The notes under the pieces: generated by a model | Seen by the model: only the letters and a program-made list of their open reading frames with translations | The model's database searches: none | Told to the model about the DNA's origin: nothing | Part shown: in pieces, positions 1-9,674 of the stretch | Numbering within the stretch: position 1 is the stretch's first letter | Layout: each line of letters starts with the position of its first letter | Program-made: the position numbers and the translations under genes | From: Bacillota bacterium | Lineage (GTDB): Bacteria; Bacillota; DTU030; DUMP01 | DNA length: 64,000 nt | Assembly: GCA_030154105.1 (NCBI GenBank) | Contig: JASKKP010000001.1 | Coordinates: 1 to 64,000 of the forward strand | Reading direction: 5' to 3'

Positions 1-125
1 CTACCGTTTGATTTCCTGCATCTTAAACTGACGACTCTGCACATTACCTTGTCCTACTGTCTCTTGCCCTTCGGTAAACGAATTATGCAAGACCCTCAAT
101 TAAGAAAACCAAGCGAATTGCTGAT

Positions 126-1583
126 GTGAACAGGGAAATGAAGTACCAACTGCTTACTATAATCAACTCTGTTCACGATGGAATCATCGCTTTCGATGCA
201 GCAGGTAAAGTGTCAGTGCTTAACCACGTGGTAGAACAGGTGCTAGGAGTATGCCCGGAAGAACTGCTCGGGCTAAGGCTAGAAGAACTACCATTCAAAG
301 ACCTGGCAGCAGCTTTGGAAAACGTATCGGGGGATGGGGAAAAACTGGCGGTATTGAATGGACGGCAGTTTGTTGTCAAAAGCTCGGCAATTAAAGATGG
401 CGATGTGGTTACCGGAACGATTTTTACTCTAAAAGACGTTACGGAAATCCAACGATTGGAAACGGAATTGCGGAGAAAACTTAGAGGCCAAAACCACACT
501 GCCCGGTACACATTTGATGATATTGCTGGAGCTAGTACAGTGATAAAGGAGGTGAAAGAGCTGGCGCTAAAACTGGCGAATTCGTCGTCGCCGATTCTTA
601 TCCAGAGGGAAAGTGGTACAGGGAAGGAGCTGTTTGCTCAGGCTATACACAACGCCTCGCCAAGAAAACACGGTCCCTTCGTAGCCATAAATTTTGCGGC
701 TCTGCCCGAGAGTTTGCTCGAAAGCGAGCTTTTTGGTTATGACGAAGGAGCCTTTACCGGCGCCAAAAAGGGCGGCAAACCTGGGCTATTTGAGCTGGCC
801 CACGGAGGTACGATTTTCCTTGATGAAATTGGCGATGCTCCGCTTTCTTTCCAAGTGCGGCTGCTTCGAGTGATACAAGAAAAGGAAATCCGCCGTGTCG
901 GGGGATCCAGAGTTGTACCCATTGACGTAAGGGTGATCGCGGCTTCCAACAAGGATTTGCTTTCCATGACAGCCGAAGGCCGGTTCCGGCAGGACCTATA
1001 TTATCGGCTGAATGTACTACCTTTAAGGATACCGCCTCTCAGAGCACGGCCGGACGACATTATGTGCCTGGCACGCTTATTTTACGCTGAATACTTTCAG
1101 CATAAACCGCCAATGGATCCGGAACGTTTCTTCGAAAAAGTCGAACCGTACTTTATTGCCTATCATTGGCCGGGTAACGTCCGTGAGCTCCAAAATGTAG
1201 TTGAATACTTGTCGAATATTTGCCCAAACCAGCCGCCCGACTACCACCAGCTGCCCGCAGCTTTAAAGGCAACCTTGTTGGGACCGCTTGAGCGAGATAA
1301 GCTGTCGTCAGAAGAGAAAAAGGCATTATCAGTAATTGCAGAATGCAATGAAAGAAAAATACCAATTGGGCGTAGATCCCTAGCCAGACATTTAGGTCTT
1401 TCGGAGAACCGTGTCCGGTATATTATAGAAAAACTAAAGCGCAAAGGCCTAGTTACAGTCGGCCGAGGTGTTCGAGGAATAGAGATCACTGAAAGGTCTT
1501 TCCTCCAGGAAAGCGATAATCCAACAATGGGTGGTAATGGGAAGAAAAATGGGAAGGACATTTTCCTTCCCATTTTTCTATAG
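126..1583 (+). CDS. sigma-54 dependent transcriptional activator (PAS + AAA+ + C-terminal winged-helix-like DNA-binding region)
   Basis: AAA+ sigma54 interaction motif GAFTGAKKGG, Walker-like RESGTGKELFAQAIH, PAS-like N-terminus; C-terminus SLARHLGLSENRVRYIIEKLKRKGLV. Confidence 0.93.
   Translation: MNREMKYQLLTIINSVHDGIIAFDAAGKVSVLNHVVEQVLGVCPEELLGLRLEELPFKDLAAALENVSGDGEKLAVLNGRQFVVKSSAIKDGDVVTGTIFTLKDVTEIQRLETELRRKLRGQNHTARYTFDDIAGASTVIKEVKELALKLANSSSPILIQRESGTGKELFAQAIHNASPRKHGPFVAINFAALPESLLESELFGYDEGAFTGAKKGGKPGLFELAHGGTIFLDEIGDAPLSFQVRLLRVIQEKEIRRVGGSRVVPIDVRVIAASNKDLLSMTAEGRFRQDLYYRLNVLPLRIPPLRARPDDIMCLARLFYAEYFQHKPPMDPERFFEKVEPYFIAYHWPGNVRELQNVVEYLSNICPNQPPDYHQLPAALKATLLGPLERDKLSSEEKKALSVIAECNERKIPIGRRSLARHLGLSENRVRYIIEKLKRKGLVTVGRGVRGIEITERSFLQESDNPTMGGNGKKNGKDIFLPIFL
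1545..1578 (+). terminator. Rho-independent terminator overlapping the 3' end of the sigma54 activator CDS
   Basis: Perfect 14-bp inverted repeat AAAAATGGGAAGGA-cattt-TCCTTCCCATTTTT. Confidence 0.75.
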
Positions 1584-1645
1584 AGCTAGATTCCACAAAT
1601 GCTTCTAGGCCGGCAATCAAGGGATGTGAGTTGTGGAAGAGGGGG

Positions 1646-1662
1646 TGGCATAGAAGTTGCAT
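1646..1662 (+). promoter_or_regulatory. sigma54 (-24/-12) promoter upstream of nhaC-like gene
   Basis: TGGCATAGAAGTTGCAT: GG and GC elements separated by 10 nt as in TGGCAC-N5-TTGCW; lies directly downstream of a sigma54 activator gene. Confidence 0.8.
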
Positions 1663-1701
1663 GAGTTAGATAAGTAGATAAGCAAATGCAATCAGGAGGC
1701 G

Positions 1702-3108
1702 ATGCCAATGAGTCAAAGGGAGAAGAAAGAAGCAACCTTGGGAATTGCGCTGCTTCCTATCCTGGTGGCCATGGTATTATTGGTGTGGGGCGTGGGAATT
1801 CTTAGAGCGAATGCTGCCGTCATGCTGCTCCTCATTTCCATGTTTGTGACTTTTATAAGCGTCTTTGTGCTTGGCTACAGCTGGGACGAATTGCTGAACA
1901 ATGGAATTCGGCCGACTATAGACCGAGCTATGGGAGCCATTCTCATTCTGATCATGGTAGGACCACTAGTTGGTTCTTGGTTAATCTCCGGAACTATTCC
2001 GTATTTCATTTATCTTGGATTGCAGATTTTGACTCCAAAAACTTTTCTTGTTTCGGCAACGCTTTTGTGTTCTATAGCATCCATCATGACCGGAACTTCG
2101 TGGGGCACGGTGGCGACCATAGGGGTGGCATTAATGGGGGTAGCTTATGGGTTGGGCATCCCGGTCGAAGTGGCCGCAGGCGCTATTGTTGTTGGGGCTT
2201 ACTTGGGGGATAAGTTGAGTCCAATATCCGACACCACAATTTTGGCTGCGGCAACGGCAGAAGTAGATATATTTGACCACATTAAGTCCATGCTCTATAC
2301 TACCTTGCCTGCTTATCTCGTGTCTCTAATTGTTTACCAAGTATTCAGTTTTCGTGTGGCCGGAGCCATCGACTACACTCGCATCAGCCAACTATTAGAC
2401 GGTATTGCAGCCACCTTTAAGCTAAACCCCATTCTCCTTCTGCCGCCGCTGGTGGTATTCTATTTGTCTTACAAGAAAGTACCCAGCATTCCGGCCCTTT
2501 GGATTGGCACGGTGTTGGCTATGATCCTGGCCTTAACAGTACAGGGAGCAGATTTTAAGGCTGTAATCACAGCTATGTACAGCGGTGGCAACTTCAAGAC
2601 TCCGATCCCAGAGCTTAATAATCTCCTAAATCGCGGTGGTATTACCAGTATGGTGGGGTCCATCGCTACCGTTTTTATGGCGTACGTGTTCGCGGGCGAA
2701 ATGGAGTATACAGGGATGCTAAATAGAATTATCGAGGCGATCAAGGGAGCTTTTATTAAGGGTAGGGTAGGTAACTTAATTCTATCCACTTCGCTAACCG
2801 GGATACTTACTGGGTTAGTTACAGGCAACTCTTATCTTTCCATTATCGTGCCCGGCCGACTATATTATCCTCTCTTTAATGACTTTAAGATTAAACGTAA
2901 TGTGCTGTCCAGGACTACAGAGGACTCGGGGACTGTAGTGGTGCCGTTAATTCCCTGGAGTGCAGCTGGAGTTTACATGACGGCTACTCTGGGAGTGCCA
3001 ACGCTGTCGTATGCTCCATGGGCCATCATGTGTTATATAGGTTTCGTGATTGCTTGGCTCTACGGGTACACCGGGAAGGCTATTTGGAAAGTGGAAGACG
3101 TGAAATAA
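1702..3108 (+). CDS. NhaC-family Na+/H+ antiporter-like transporter
   Basis: Multi-TM protein with NhaC-like segments (TGTSWGTVATIGVALMG, GAYLGDKLSPISDTT). Confidence 0.9.
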   Translation: MPMSQREKKEATLGIALLPILVAMVLLVWGVGILRANAAVMLLLISMFVTFISVFVLGYSWDELLNNGIRPTIDRAMGAILILIMVGPLVGSWLISGTIPYFIYLGLQILTPKTFLVSATLLCSIASIMTGTSWGTVATIGVALMGVAYGLGIPVEVAAGAIVVGAYLGDKLSPISDTTILAAATAEVDIFDHIKSMLYTTLPAYLVSLIVYQVFSFRVAGAIDYTRISQLLDGIAATFKLNPILLLPPLVVFYLSYKKVPSIPALWIGTVLAMILALTVQGADFKAVITAMYSGGNFKTPIPELNNLLNRGGITSMVGSIATVFMAYVFAGEMEYTGMLNRIIEAIKGAFIKGRVGNLILSTSLTGILTGLVTGNSYLSIIVPGRLYYPLFNDFKIKRNVLSRTTEDSGTVVVPLIPWSAAGVYMTATLGVPTLSYAPWAIMCYIGFVIAWLYGYTGKAIWKVEDVK

Positions 3109-3138
3109 ACCAGGCTTCAAGCAAAGGAGGACGGGCAG

Positions 3139-4311
3139 TTGTTTCTCATCCTGAAGGGCGGTCATGTTCTGACGCCGCAAGACATTGGAACAAAGGATGT
3201 TCTTGTTGCCGGGAAAGTTATTGCCAACATCGCTCCCCAAATAGATCCTGCTCCTGACTACGGAGAGACAGAAGTGATTGATGTAAGCGGGAAGTACGTG
3301 GTTCCAGGCTTTATCGACCAGCATGTTCACCTGATCGGCGGGGGAGGAGAAGCCGGTTTTGCTTCGCGTACGCCGGAGGTAATGCTGAGTCGGGTGACAC
3401 GTGCAGGAGTAACGACGGTGGTCGGTTGCCTGGGTACAGACGGCACCACACGTCATATGGCCGCGTTGTTGGCCAAGGCGCGGGGATTGGAGGCAGAAGG
3501 AATAACAGCTTTTATCTACACTGGAGCTTATGAGGTGCCGACAAGAACGTTAACTGACAACGTAAGGAACGACATTATCTTGATCGACAAAGTGCTTGGC
3601 ACAGGCGAGATAGCCATTTCTGACCACCGCTCAGCTCAGCCGACAAAAGATGAACTTAAACGACTGGCAGCGGAAGCCCGAGTGGGTGGAATATTAAGTG
3701 GGAAAGCCGGTGTGGTGCATTTGCATGTAGGCGACGGCCGCCGTAAGCTGGAGCAAATTTTTGAGATTCTCAATGAGACGGAAATCCCCATTACTCAGTT
3801 TACCCCTACACATCTTAACCGGAACCCCGACCTACTCGAAGAGGCAATAAGGTTCGGCCTTATGGGCGGGATGATCGATATTACTTCCGGTGTTAGTCCG
3901 GCCACAGGAGCGAAGCATGCTATTAAACCGTCCAAAGCCATTAAGTACTGTTTGGAACGCGGTGTACCTATAGACAACATTACAATGAGTTCTGATGGCA
4001 ACGGAAGTATGCCTGTTTTTGACGAACACGGACAGCTTGAGGGTTTATTGGTAGCTGATCAAGCTTCACTACACCACGAGTTTAAGGCTCTAGTGCTGGA
4101 GGAAGGAGTGGATATTGGTCGCGCCTTGCAAATACTTACTCTTAACGTTGCCCGTTCGCTAAAACTATACCCCCAAAAAGGAACGCTGCAGATTGGTAGT
4201 GATGCTGACATTCTCGTGCTGGATCAGGAGCTGAATATCGAGTATGTTTTTGCACGCGGGCACGCCATGATCAGAAAAGGCGAGGTTGTGGTAAAAGGAA
4301 CTTTTGAATAG
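3139..4311 (+). CDS. iadA: beta-aspartyl (isoaspartyl) dipeptidase
   Basis: Amidohydrolase motif PGFIDQHVHLIGGGGEAGF, C-terminal SDADILVLD; IadA-like throughout; TTG start. Confidence 0.87.
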   Translation: MFLILKGGHVLTPQDIGTKDVLVAGKVIANIAPQIDPAPDYGETEVIDVSGKYVVPGFIDQHVHLIGGGGEAGFASRTPEVMLSRVTRAGVTTVVGCLGTDGTTRHMAALLAKARGLEAEGITAFIYTGAYEVPTRTLTDNVRNDIILIDKVLGTGEIAISDHRSAQPTKDELKRLAAEARVGGILSGKAGVVHLHVGDGRRKLEQIFEILNETEIPITQFTPTHLNRNPDLLEEAIRFGLMGGMIDITSGVSPATGAKHAIKPSKAIKYCLERGVPIDNITMSSDGNGSMPVFDEHGQLEGLLVADQASLHHEFKALVLEEGVDIGRALQILTLNVARSLKLYPQKGTLQIGSDADILVLDQELNIEYVFARGHAMIRKGEVVVKGTFE

Positions 4312-4342
4312 TTGTTATGTGGCTAAAGTAGGAGCTTGTCTT

Positions 4343-4372
4343 TAGGCCGGGCTTTACCCGGCATTTCTTTTA
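4343..4372 (+). terminator. Rho-independent terminator after iadA
   Basis: GCCGGGctttaCCCGGC followed by ATTTCTTTT. Confidence 0.6.
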
Positions 4373-4476
4373 CCGCTTCAACCGGGGCGTTTCCCTGGGG
4401 CAATCGTTCCAGCGCGGTCTAAAGCCTTTCCCGCGCGAGTATGTTTTAGCAGGTAGCCCCGCCTTTAGACGGGGCC

Positions 4477-5217
4477 GTGCAGGGAGGGTTAGGGGTGCGG
4501 GAAGGCACGAGGAACGCTTACCTAAAAAGCACGCGGCGGTGGCTGGCGGCGGCATTTCTTTTGGCCGTTTCTCTGGCCGCGCTGGCCACACCCGAGCGCC
4601 GGGCGCGGGAGCGGGTGTTTGCGGAGGCACGCGTTCTGGCGCCGCAGGTGATCGTACTGGACCCGGGGCACGGAGGCATCGACACGGGCGCGGGCGGTCA
4701 ACGAGGCGTGTTGGAAAAGAACATTACCCTGCCGATTTGTGAGTACCTCAAAGAATATTTCCGGCTGAGCGGTGCGCGGGTCTTGCTTACGCGCCAAGAC
4801 GACCGGGAACTTTCCGAGGACCTGGTGGAAGACCTTAAAGCGCGGGTCCGGCCGGCCCAAGAGGCCGGGGCGACGGTTTTCCTCAGCATTCACGGCAACA
4901 GCTTTCCTTCCGCCTACGAGTACGGGGCACAGACCTTCTATTACCACAACCATCCGGAGAGCTACAGGCTGGCCCGCTGCATCCAGGATGAGCTCGTTAA
5001 GATCACCACCCCCCTGGGGGAGAATTACCGCGACGTGGAAGAGGGCGATTTTTACGTGCTGAGGAACTCTCCCTGCCCGGCCGCTTTGGTGGAGGTAGGG
5101 TTTCTCTCCAATCCCAAGGAGGAAGCGCTTCTGGCCGATCCCGAGTACCAAAGGCAGCTGGCCTGGCACATCTTTGCCGGTACGGTGGCCTTCCTGCGCG
5201 GCCGAGGGCGCCTCTAG
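4477..5217 (+). CDS. cwlD: N-acetylmuramoyl-L-alanine amidase CwlD
   Basis: IVLDPGHGGIDTGA, LSIHGNSF, ALVEVGFLSNPKEE amidase_3 motifs with N-terminal TM segment; exact start uncertain. Confidence 0.88.
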   Translation: MQGGLGVREGTRNAYLKSTRRWLAAAFLLAVSLAALATPERRARERVFAEARVLAPQVIVLDPGHGGIDTGAGGQRGVLEKNITLPICEYLKEYFRLSGARVLLTRQDDRELSEDLVEDLKARVRPAQEAGATVFLSIHGNSFPSAYEYGAQTFYYHNHPESYRLARCIQDELVKITTPLGENYRDVEEGDFYVLRNSPCPAALVEVGFLSNPKEEALLADPEYQRQLAWHIFAGTVAFLRGRGRL

Positions 5218-5223
5218 CGTTTC

Positions 5224-5252
5224 TTGACACTCCCCGCGGGCCCTGTTACAAT
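5224..5252 (+). promoter_or_regulatory. sigmaA promoter of birA
   Basis: TTGACA-N17-TACAAT (5224-5229 / 5247-5252), 20 nt before the GTG start at 5272. Confidence 0.8.
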
Positions 5253-5271
5253 CGGGAGGAGGTGGTGCAGA

Positions 5272-6234
5272 GTGGATCAGGATTCCCTGCTTCGGCTCCT
5301 GGCGGCGGGAAACGGTGGATACATATCGGGAGAGGAAATCAGCCGATCTCTCAGGGTTTCTCGGACGGCGGTGTGGAAGTCCATCAGCGACCTAAGGCGG
5401 CTCGGGTACGAGATTGAAGCGCATCCGCGTCTCGGCTACCGCCTTTTGGCGCGACCGGACAAGCTTCTACCTGCCGAAGTGCGCCTGGGGCTAAAGACGG
5501 CCCGCTTTGGGCAGGTGGTGCACCACTTCAATTCGATTACCTCAACGAACGACGCGGCCCGGGAGCTCGCCGAGCGGGGCGCACCGGAGGGTACGCTGGT
5601 GGTGGCGGAAGAGCAGAAAAGCGGGCGTGGGCGGCGGGGAAGGGCGTGGTCTTCGCCGCCGGGCGTGGGAATTTGGGCCTCGCTGGTTCTAAGGCCGCCT
5701 CTTCTTCCCGTCCAGGCCCCGCTTCTTACCCTGACGGCGGCCGTGGCCGGAGCCGAAGCCATCTGGAGCGTGGCCGGCCTGCCGGCCGGGATTAAGTGGC
5801 CGAACGACCTCCTTATCGGCGGGCGCAAGGTGGCCGGCATTCTTACGGAGATGAGGGCGGAGCTGGATCAGGTAGTGTACGTGGTTCTCGGCATCGGTAT
5901 CAACGTCAACACCCCGTCCTTTCCCACCGAACTGGAGGCGACCGCCACATCGCTCTACCGGGAAGGCGGCAAGCAGGTTTCGCGCCGCCTGCTGCTGCAG
6001 GCCTTTCTCGAACGGTTTGAGTTTTGGTACGACCGGCTCCCCCAGGAGGCGGAAGAGATGCGCAGCCGCTGGCGCGAGCTTTCCTTGACTTTAGGGCGTC
6101 GCGTTACTGTAATTTCCCCTAATTTTACCGTGAGCGGTTTGGCCAAGAACATCGACCGGGAAGGAGCCCTGCTTCTAGAGACGGAAAACGGAGACCTCGT
6201 CCGCATTCTGAGCGGGGACGTAAGCCTCCGGTAG
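5272..6234 (+). CDS. birA: bifunctional biotin operon repressor / biotin-[acetyl-CoA-carboxylase] ligase
   Basis: N-terminal HTH (GEEISRSLRVSRTAVWKSISDLRRLGYEI), ligase motif GRGRRGRAWSSPPGVGIW, KWPNDLL; start moved from 5224 because promoter elements occupy 5224-5252. Confidence 0.93.
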   Translation: MDQDSLLRLLAAGNGGYISGEEISRSLRVSRTAVWKSISDLRRLGYEIEAHPRLGYRLLARPDKLLPAEVRLGLKTARFGQVVHHFNSITSTNDAARELAERGAPEGTLVVAEEQKSGRGRRGRAWSSPPGVGIWASLVLRPPLLPVQAPLLTLTAAVAGAEAIWSVAGLPAGIKWPNDLLIGGRKVAGILTEMRAELDQVVYVVLGIGINVNTPSFPTELEATATSLYREGGKQVSRRLLLQAFLERFEFWYDRLPQEAEEMRSRWRELSLTLGRRVTVISPNFTVSGLAKNIDREGALLLETENGDLVRILSGDVSLR

Positions 6235-6277
6235 TTTCAGTGCCTGCCAAATAAGACCTAATCATGGAGGACGGGGC

Positions 6278-6649
6278 ATGAACGTCCGAGATTGGTTCCT
6301 GCTCATCGGCTCGGTGGCGCTAAGCTCGGCGGCCCAGCTTATGATCAAGATCGGGCTTAAGGGAGCGGGCGGGCTGGAGTTTTCGCCCGCAGGCTTAAGG
6401 ACGCTTCTCACACGTATTGTGGAGAGCGGCTGGCTCATAGCCGGGTTTGCTGCTTTTGTGGCCAGCGCTCTGCTGTGGCTTCTCGTGCTGTCCCGCACGG
6501 AACTCAGCCGGGCCTACCCACTAGTCAGCTTAGGGTACGTGTTTGTACTTCTTCTCGCGCATTTCGTATTAGGGGAGACCATACCCGCCCGGCGGCTGGC
6601 CGGTGTGGCCGCTATCGTCGCCGGCGTAATTCTTATTGGCGGCTCTTGA
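6278..6649 (+). CDS. small EamA/SMR-like membrane transporter
   Basis: Four-TM DMT-type protein, RTELSRAYPLVSLGYVFVLLLAHFVLGE. Confidence 0.75.
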   Translation: MNVRDWFLLIGSVALSSAAQLMIKIGLKGAGGLEFSPAGLRTLLTRIVESGWLIAGFAAFVASALLWLLVLSRTELSRAYPLVSLGYVFVLLLAHFVLGETIPARRLAGVAAIVAGVILIGGS

Positions 6650-6697
6650 AAAGGCGAGCCGGCCTTGCCGCCTCTTTCTTGGTCGCCCGGCAGCCCT

Positions 6698-7960
6698 TTA
6701 AAGAATCACCGCCGGGAAGAAGAGGGGAACGTAGGTGAGCGTGAGGAGGGCCAGGATGAGCCCGAGAAGGAACGGCGCTACCGCCTGGCTGATTTTTTCC
6801 AGCGGAAGCCCTGTGACGGTGCTGGCCACGTACAAGTTGATGGCTACGGGCGGCGTGATCATGCCGATGGCCAGCCCAACCACGACGATCAGCCCGAAGT
6901 GAAGGAGATTAATCCCCAGCTGTTCTACGAGAGGTAAGAAAACCGGCGTGAGGATGATCAGGGCAGAGGCTGTTTCCATAAATACGCCAGCGATGAGGAT
7001 GATGCCGTCGATAAAGAAAAGGACCACGTACTTGTTCCGCGATAGGGCTAGGATATGGCGCGCGATGAGGGTGGGGATCTGCCAGTTGGCGAGAACCCAG
7101 CTTAAGATGCTGGAGGTGGCGATGATGAACATCACAACCGACATGGTGATGGCGGAACCTACGATGATGCGGTAGATATCGCGCCAGGTAAGGTCGCGGT
7201 AGACGAAAAGGGCGACGAAAAGGGAGTAATCCACGGCGATTACCGCGGCTTCAGAAGGGGTGAAGTACCCGGAGAAGATGCCGCCTAGGATGATGGCCGG
7301 GGTGAGAAGCCCCCAGAAAGCGCCTTTGAAGGTTCGCCAAATATTGCCCAGCGAAAAAGCGGCACCGCGCGGGTAGTTGTTTCTGTACGCTTGATAAAGG
7401 GCAATGCCGATTAGGGTAAGCCCCATGAGCACTCCCGGGGCAAAGCCGTTAAGAAAAAGCCTGGCTACCGATTGGTCGGCGATAACGGCGTATAACACCA
7501 TGGGCACGGAAGGCGGTATGACGACGCCGATGGTACCGGCCGCGGCGATGAGGGCGGCGGATACGGCTTCGTCGTACTCCTTTTTCTTTAACTCCGGCAC
7601 GAGCGGCGTGCCGACGGCAGCCGTAGTGGCGGCTCCGGAGCCGGAGATGGCGGCGAAGAACATGGCGGCCACCACGGAAACCAGCCAGAGGCCGCCACGG
7701 AGGAAGCCGAGTACGGCATCCCCGAACTCCACCAGCTTCTCCGAGACCTTCCCCTTGGCCAGAAGGTCGCCGGCCAGGATAAAGAAGGGCACGGCCACGA
7801 GAGGGAAGGAGTCGGCGCCGGCGAACATGCGCTGGGCGATGAGGACGAGGGGCATGTGCTGTCCCCGGAGGACCAGATAAGAAGCCAGGCCCACGGAGAC
7901 GGCGATGGGGACGCCCAAGAGAAGAAGGACGGCGAAACTGCCGAAAAGAAGGCCGATCAT
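6698..7960 (-). CDS. TRAP transporter large permease (DctM family)
   Basis: PFFILAGDLLAKG, SGSGAATTAAVG, GVVIPPSVPMVLYAV motifs. Confidence 0.94.
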   Translation of the reverse strand: MIGLLFGSFAVLLLLGVPIAVSVGLASYLVLRGQHMPLVLIAQRMFAGADSFPLVAVPFFILAGDLLAKGKVSEKLVEFGDAVLGFLRGGLWLVSVVAAMFFAAISGSGAATTAAVGTPLVPELKKKEYDEAVSAALIAAAGTIGVVIPPSVPMVLYAVIADQSVARLFLNGFAPGVLMGLTLIGIALYQAYRNNYPRGAAFSLGNIWRTFKGAFWGLLTPAIILGGIFSGYFTPSEAAVIAVDYSLFVALFVYRDLTWRDIYRIIVGSAITMSVVMFIIATSSILSWVLANWQIPTLIARHILALSRNKYVVLFFIDGIILIAGVFMETASALIILTPVFLPLVEQLGINLLHFGLIVVVGLAIGMITPPVAINLYVASTVTGLPLEKISQAVAPFLLGLILALLTLTYVPLFFPAVIL

Positions 7961-8463
7961 GCGGCTTCACCTCTTAAAGCCCGGCGGCAGCAGGCGACAA
8001 ACTCCGCCAGGGCGTGAAGGGCCATGGTACTGAAACCAAAGGGCAGGGCCAGGTATACCAAGCGCATGGGCAGGCCGAGGGCCGGAGAAGTTTGGTAGAT
8101 TTGCATGCTGATCAGCTGGATGCTGGAGCGGATGGCAATGGCGAAGAAGAAAAGGCAGAAGAGCTGCACGACGGCACCCAAAAGTTCGCGCAGCCGCCCG
8201 CGCGCGAGTCCAATGAGAAAAGTTACGGCGATGTGGTTGCCGCGTTTGTAGGCCAAGCTGGCTCCACCGAAGGTGGCAAAGACGAGGAGATAGCGGGAGA
8301 GCTCCTCCGTCCAGGGCAGGGCGTCGAAGAAGATGCGGGCCGCAATCTGCAGGGTGATGGTAAGGGTAAGGGCGGCCACGGCCAAAAAGACCAGGCGGCA
8401 CATCACCCGGTCGGCGAGGTCGCTGAGGCGGGAGAGAAAAGAGACAAGAGGCACAGGTTTCAC
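7957..8463 (-). CDS. TRAP transporter small permease (DctQ family)
   Basis: Four-TM small protein, LPWTEELSRYLLVFATFGGASLAYKRGNHI; overlaps DctM gene. Confidence 0.9.
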   Translation of the reverse strand: MKPVPLVSFLSRLSDLADRVMCRLVFLAVAALTLTITLQIAARIFFDALPWTEELSRYLLVFATFGGASLAYKRGNHIAVTFLIGLARGRLRELLGAVVQLFCLFFFAIAIRSSIQLISMQIYQTSPALGLPMRLVYLALPFGFSTMALHALAEFVACCRRALRGEAA

Positions 8464-8553
8464 TCCCTTCAGGGATAGGCAGCATTAAGTTGGATCGGGT
8501 GGGGCCGCAAGCTTTAGCCTGCGGCTTCCACCCGGAGCGGCCTTCTCGGCTTT

Positions 8554-9627
8554 TTACTTTAGCGCCTCCCGGATCTTTGCTACCAGGGCTCCGTACTTAT
8601 CCTTGTTCTTTTCATATACAGGCTGCACGGCGGCCTGGAAAGGCGCGGTGTCGGGCTCGGAAATCTCCATGCCCTTGTCTTTTAGCTCCTTGAGCTGGCC
8701 TTCTTCCTGCTCCGCGTTCCACCGGCGCTCGTAGGCCGCAGCTTCCTTGGCGGCGTCCACCAGCACCTTCTGTACGTCGGCCGGGAAGGAGCTCCACACC
8801 TGCTGGCTCATGATGATGGTGGCCGGGGCGTAAGTGTGGCGGGTGAGGGAGAGGTACTTCTGCGTTTCGTAGAGCTTAAAGGCGTAGATGACGTTCACCG
8901 GGTTTTCCTGGCCGTCGATAGTCCCTTGCTGCAGCGCAGTGAGGGCTTCGGTCCAGGCCATGGGAACGGCGTTGGCCCCCAAGGCTTTAAAGGTATCGAT
9001 GTAGACGGGATTTTCCATGACGCGGATCTTCAGGCCCTTTATATCTTCCGGTTTGTTTACGGCGCGCTTGGAGTTGGTCAGATTCCGGAAACCTCGCTCG
9101 GCGAAGGCCAGCCCTTTGAGGTTAACCTTGGAGAGGTTGTTTAAGACTTCCTGGCCTATCGGCCCGTCCAGCACCTTATATGCTTCCTCGCGGGATTTAA
9201 AGAGGAAGGGGAGCTCGAAGGCGGCGATCTCCGGCAGGAAGTTGGCAATAGGGCCGTTGGTGATGACGCCCATATCTACCGTCCCCATCTGCATTCCCTC
9301 GAGGAGGGTACGCTCGTCGCCTAAGGTGGCGTTGGGGTAGATCTCGATTTTAACCTTGCCGCCGGTCTTTTGCTCGACGAGCTCTTTAAACTTGGTCGCG
9401 GCGACGTGAAAGCCGTCCTTTTCGTTTACCACGTGGGCCAGGCGTAGGGTACGGGGCTGGTCGGCGGCCTGGCCTTGACCGCCCTGGTTTTGCGCCGGCT
9501 TTTGCCCGGCGGGTTGCCCGGGCGAGCTGCAGCCGGCAATAAGGAATAACAGGACGAGGGCGAGGACTCCCAGGACGACAAAACGGCTTTTCCTCTGCTC
9601 TTTCAAAGTGTACTCCTCCTTTACCAT
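8554..9627 (-). CDS. TRAP transporter substrate-binding protein (DctP family)
   Basis: Lipoprotein signal (LFLIAGCSSP), GFRNLTNSKRAVNKPEDIKGLKIRVMENPVYIDTFKALGANAVPMAWTE. Confidence 0.94.
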   Translation of the reverse strand: MVKEEYTLKEQRKSRFVVLGVLALVLLFLIAGCSSPGQPAGQKPAQNQGGQGQAADQPRTLRLAHVVNEKDGFHVAATKFKELVEQKTGGKVKIEIYPNATLGDERTLLEGMQMGTVDMGVITNGPIANFLPEIAAFELPFLFKSREEAYKVLDGPIGQEVLNNLSKVNLKGLAFAERGFRNLTNSKRAVNKPEDIKGLKIRVMENPVYIDTFKALGANAVPMAWTEALTALQQGTIDGQENPVNVIYAFKLYETQKYLSLTRHTYAPATIIMSQQVWSSFPADVQKVLVDAAKEAAAYERRWNAEQEEGQLKELKDKGMEISEPDTAPFQAAVQPVYEKNKDKYGALVAKIREALK

Positions 9628-9674
9628 AGCCTCTGAGCAAATTCTTCAGGTGGCCGTCTTCGCCGGCGGTCCGG

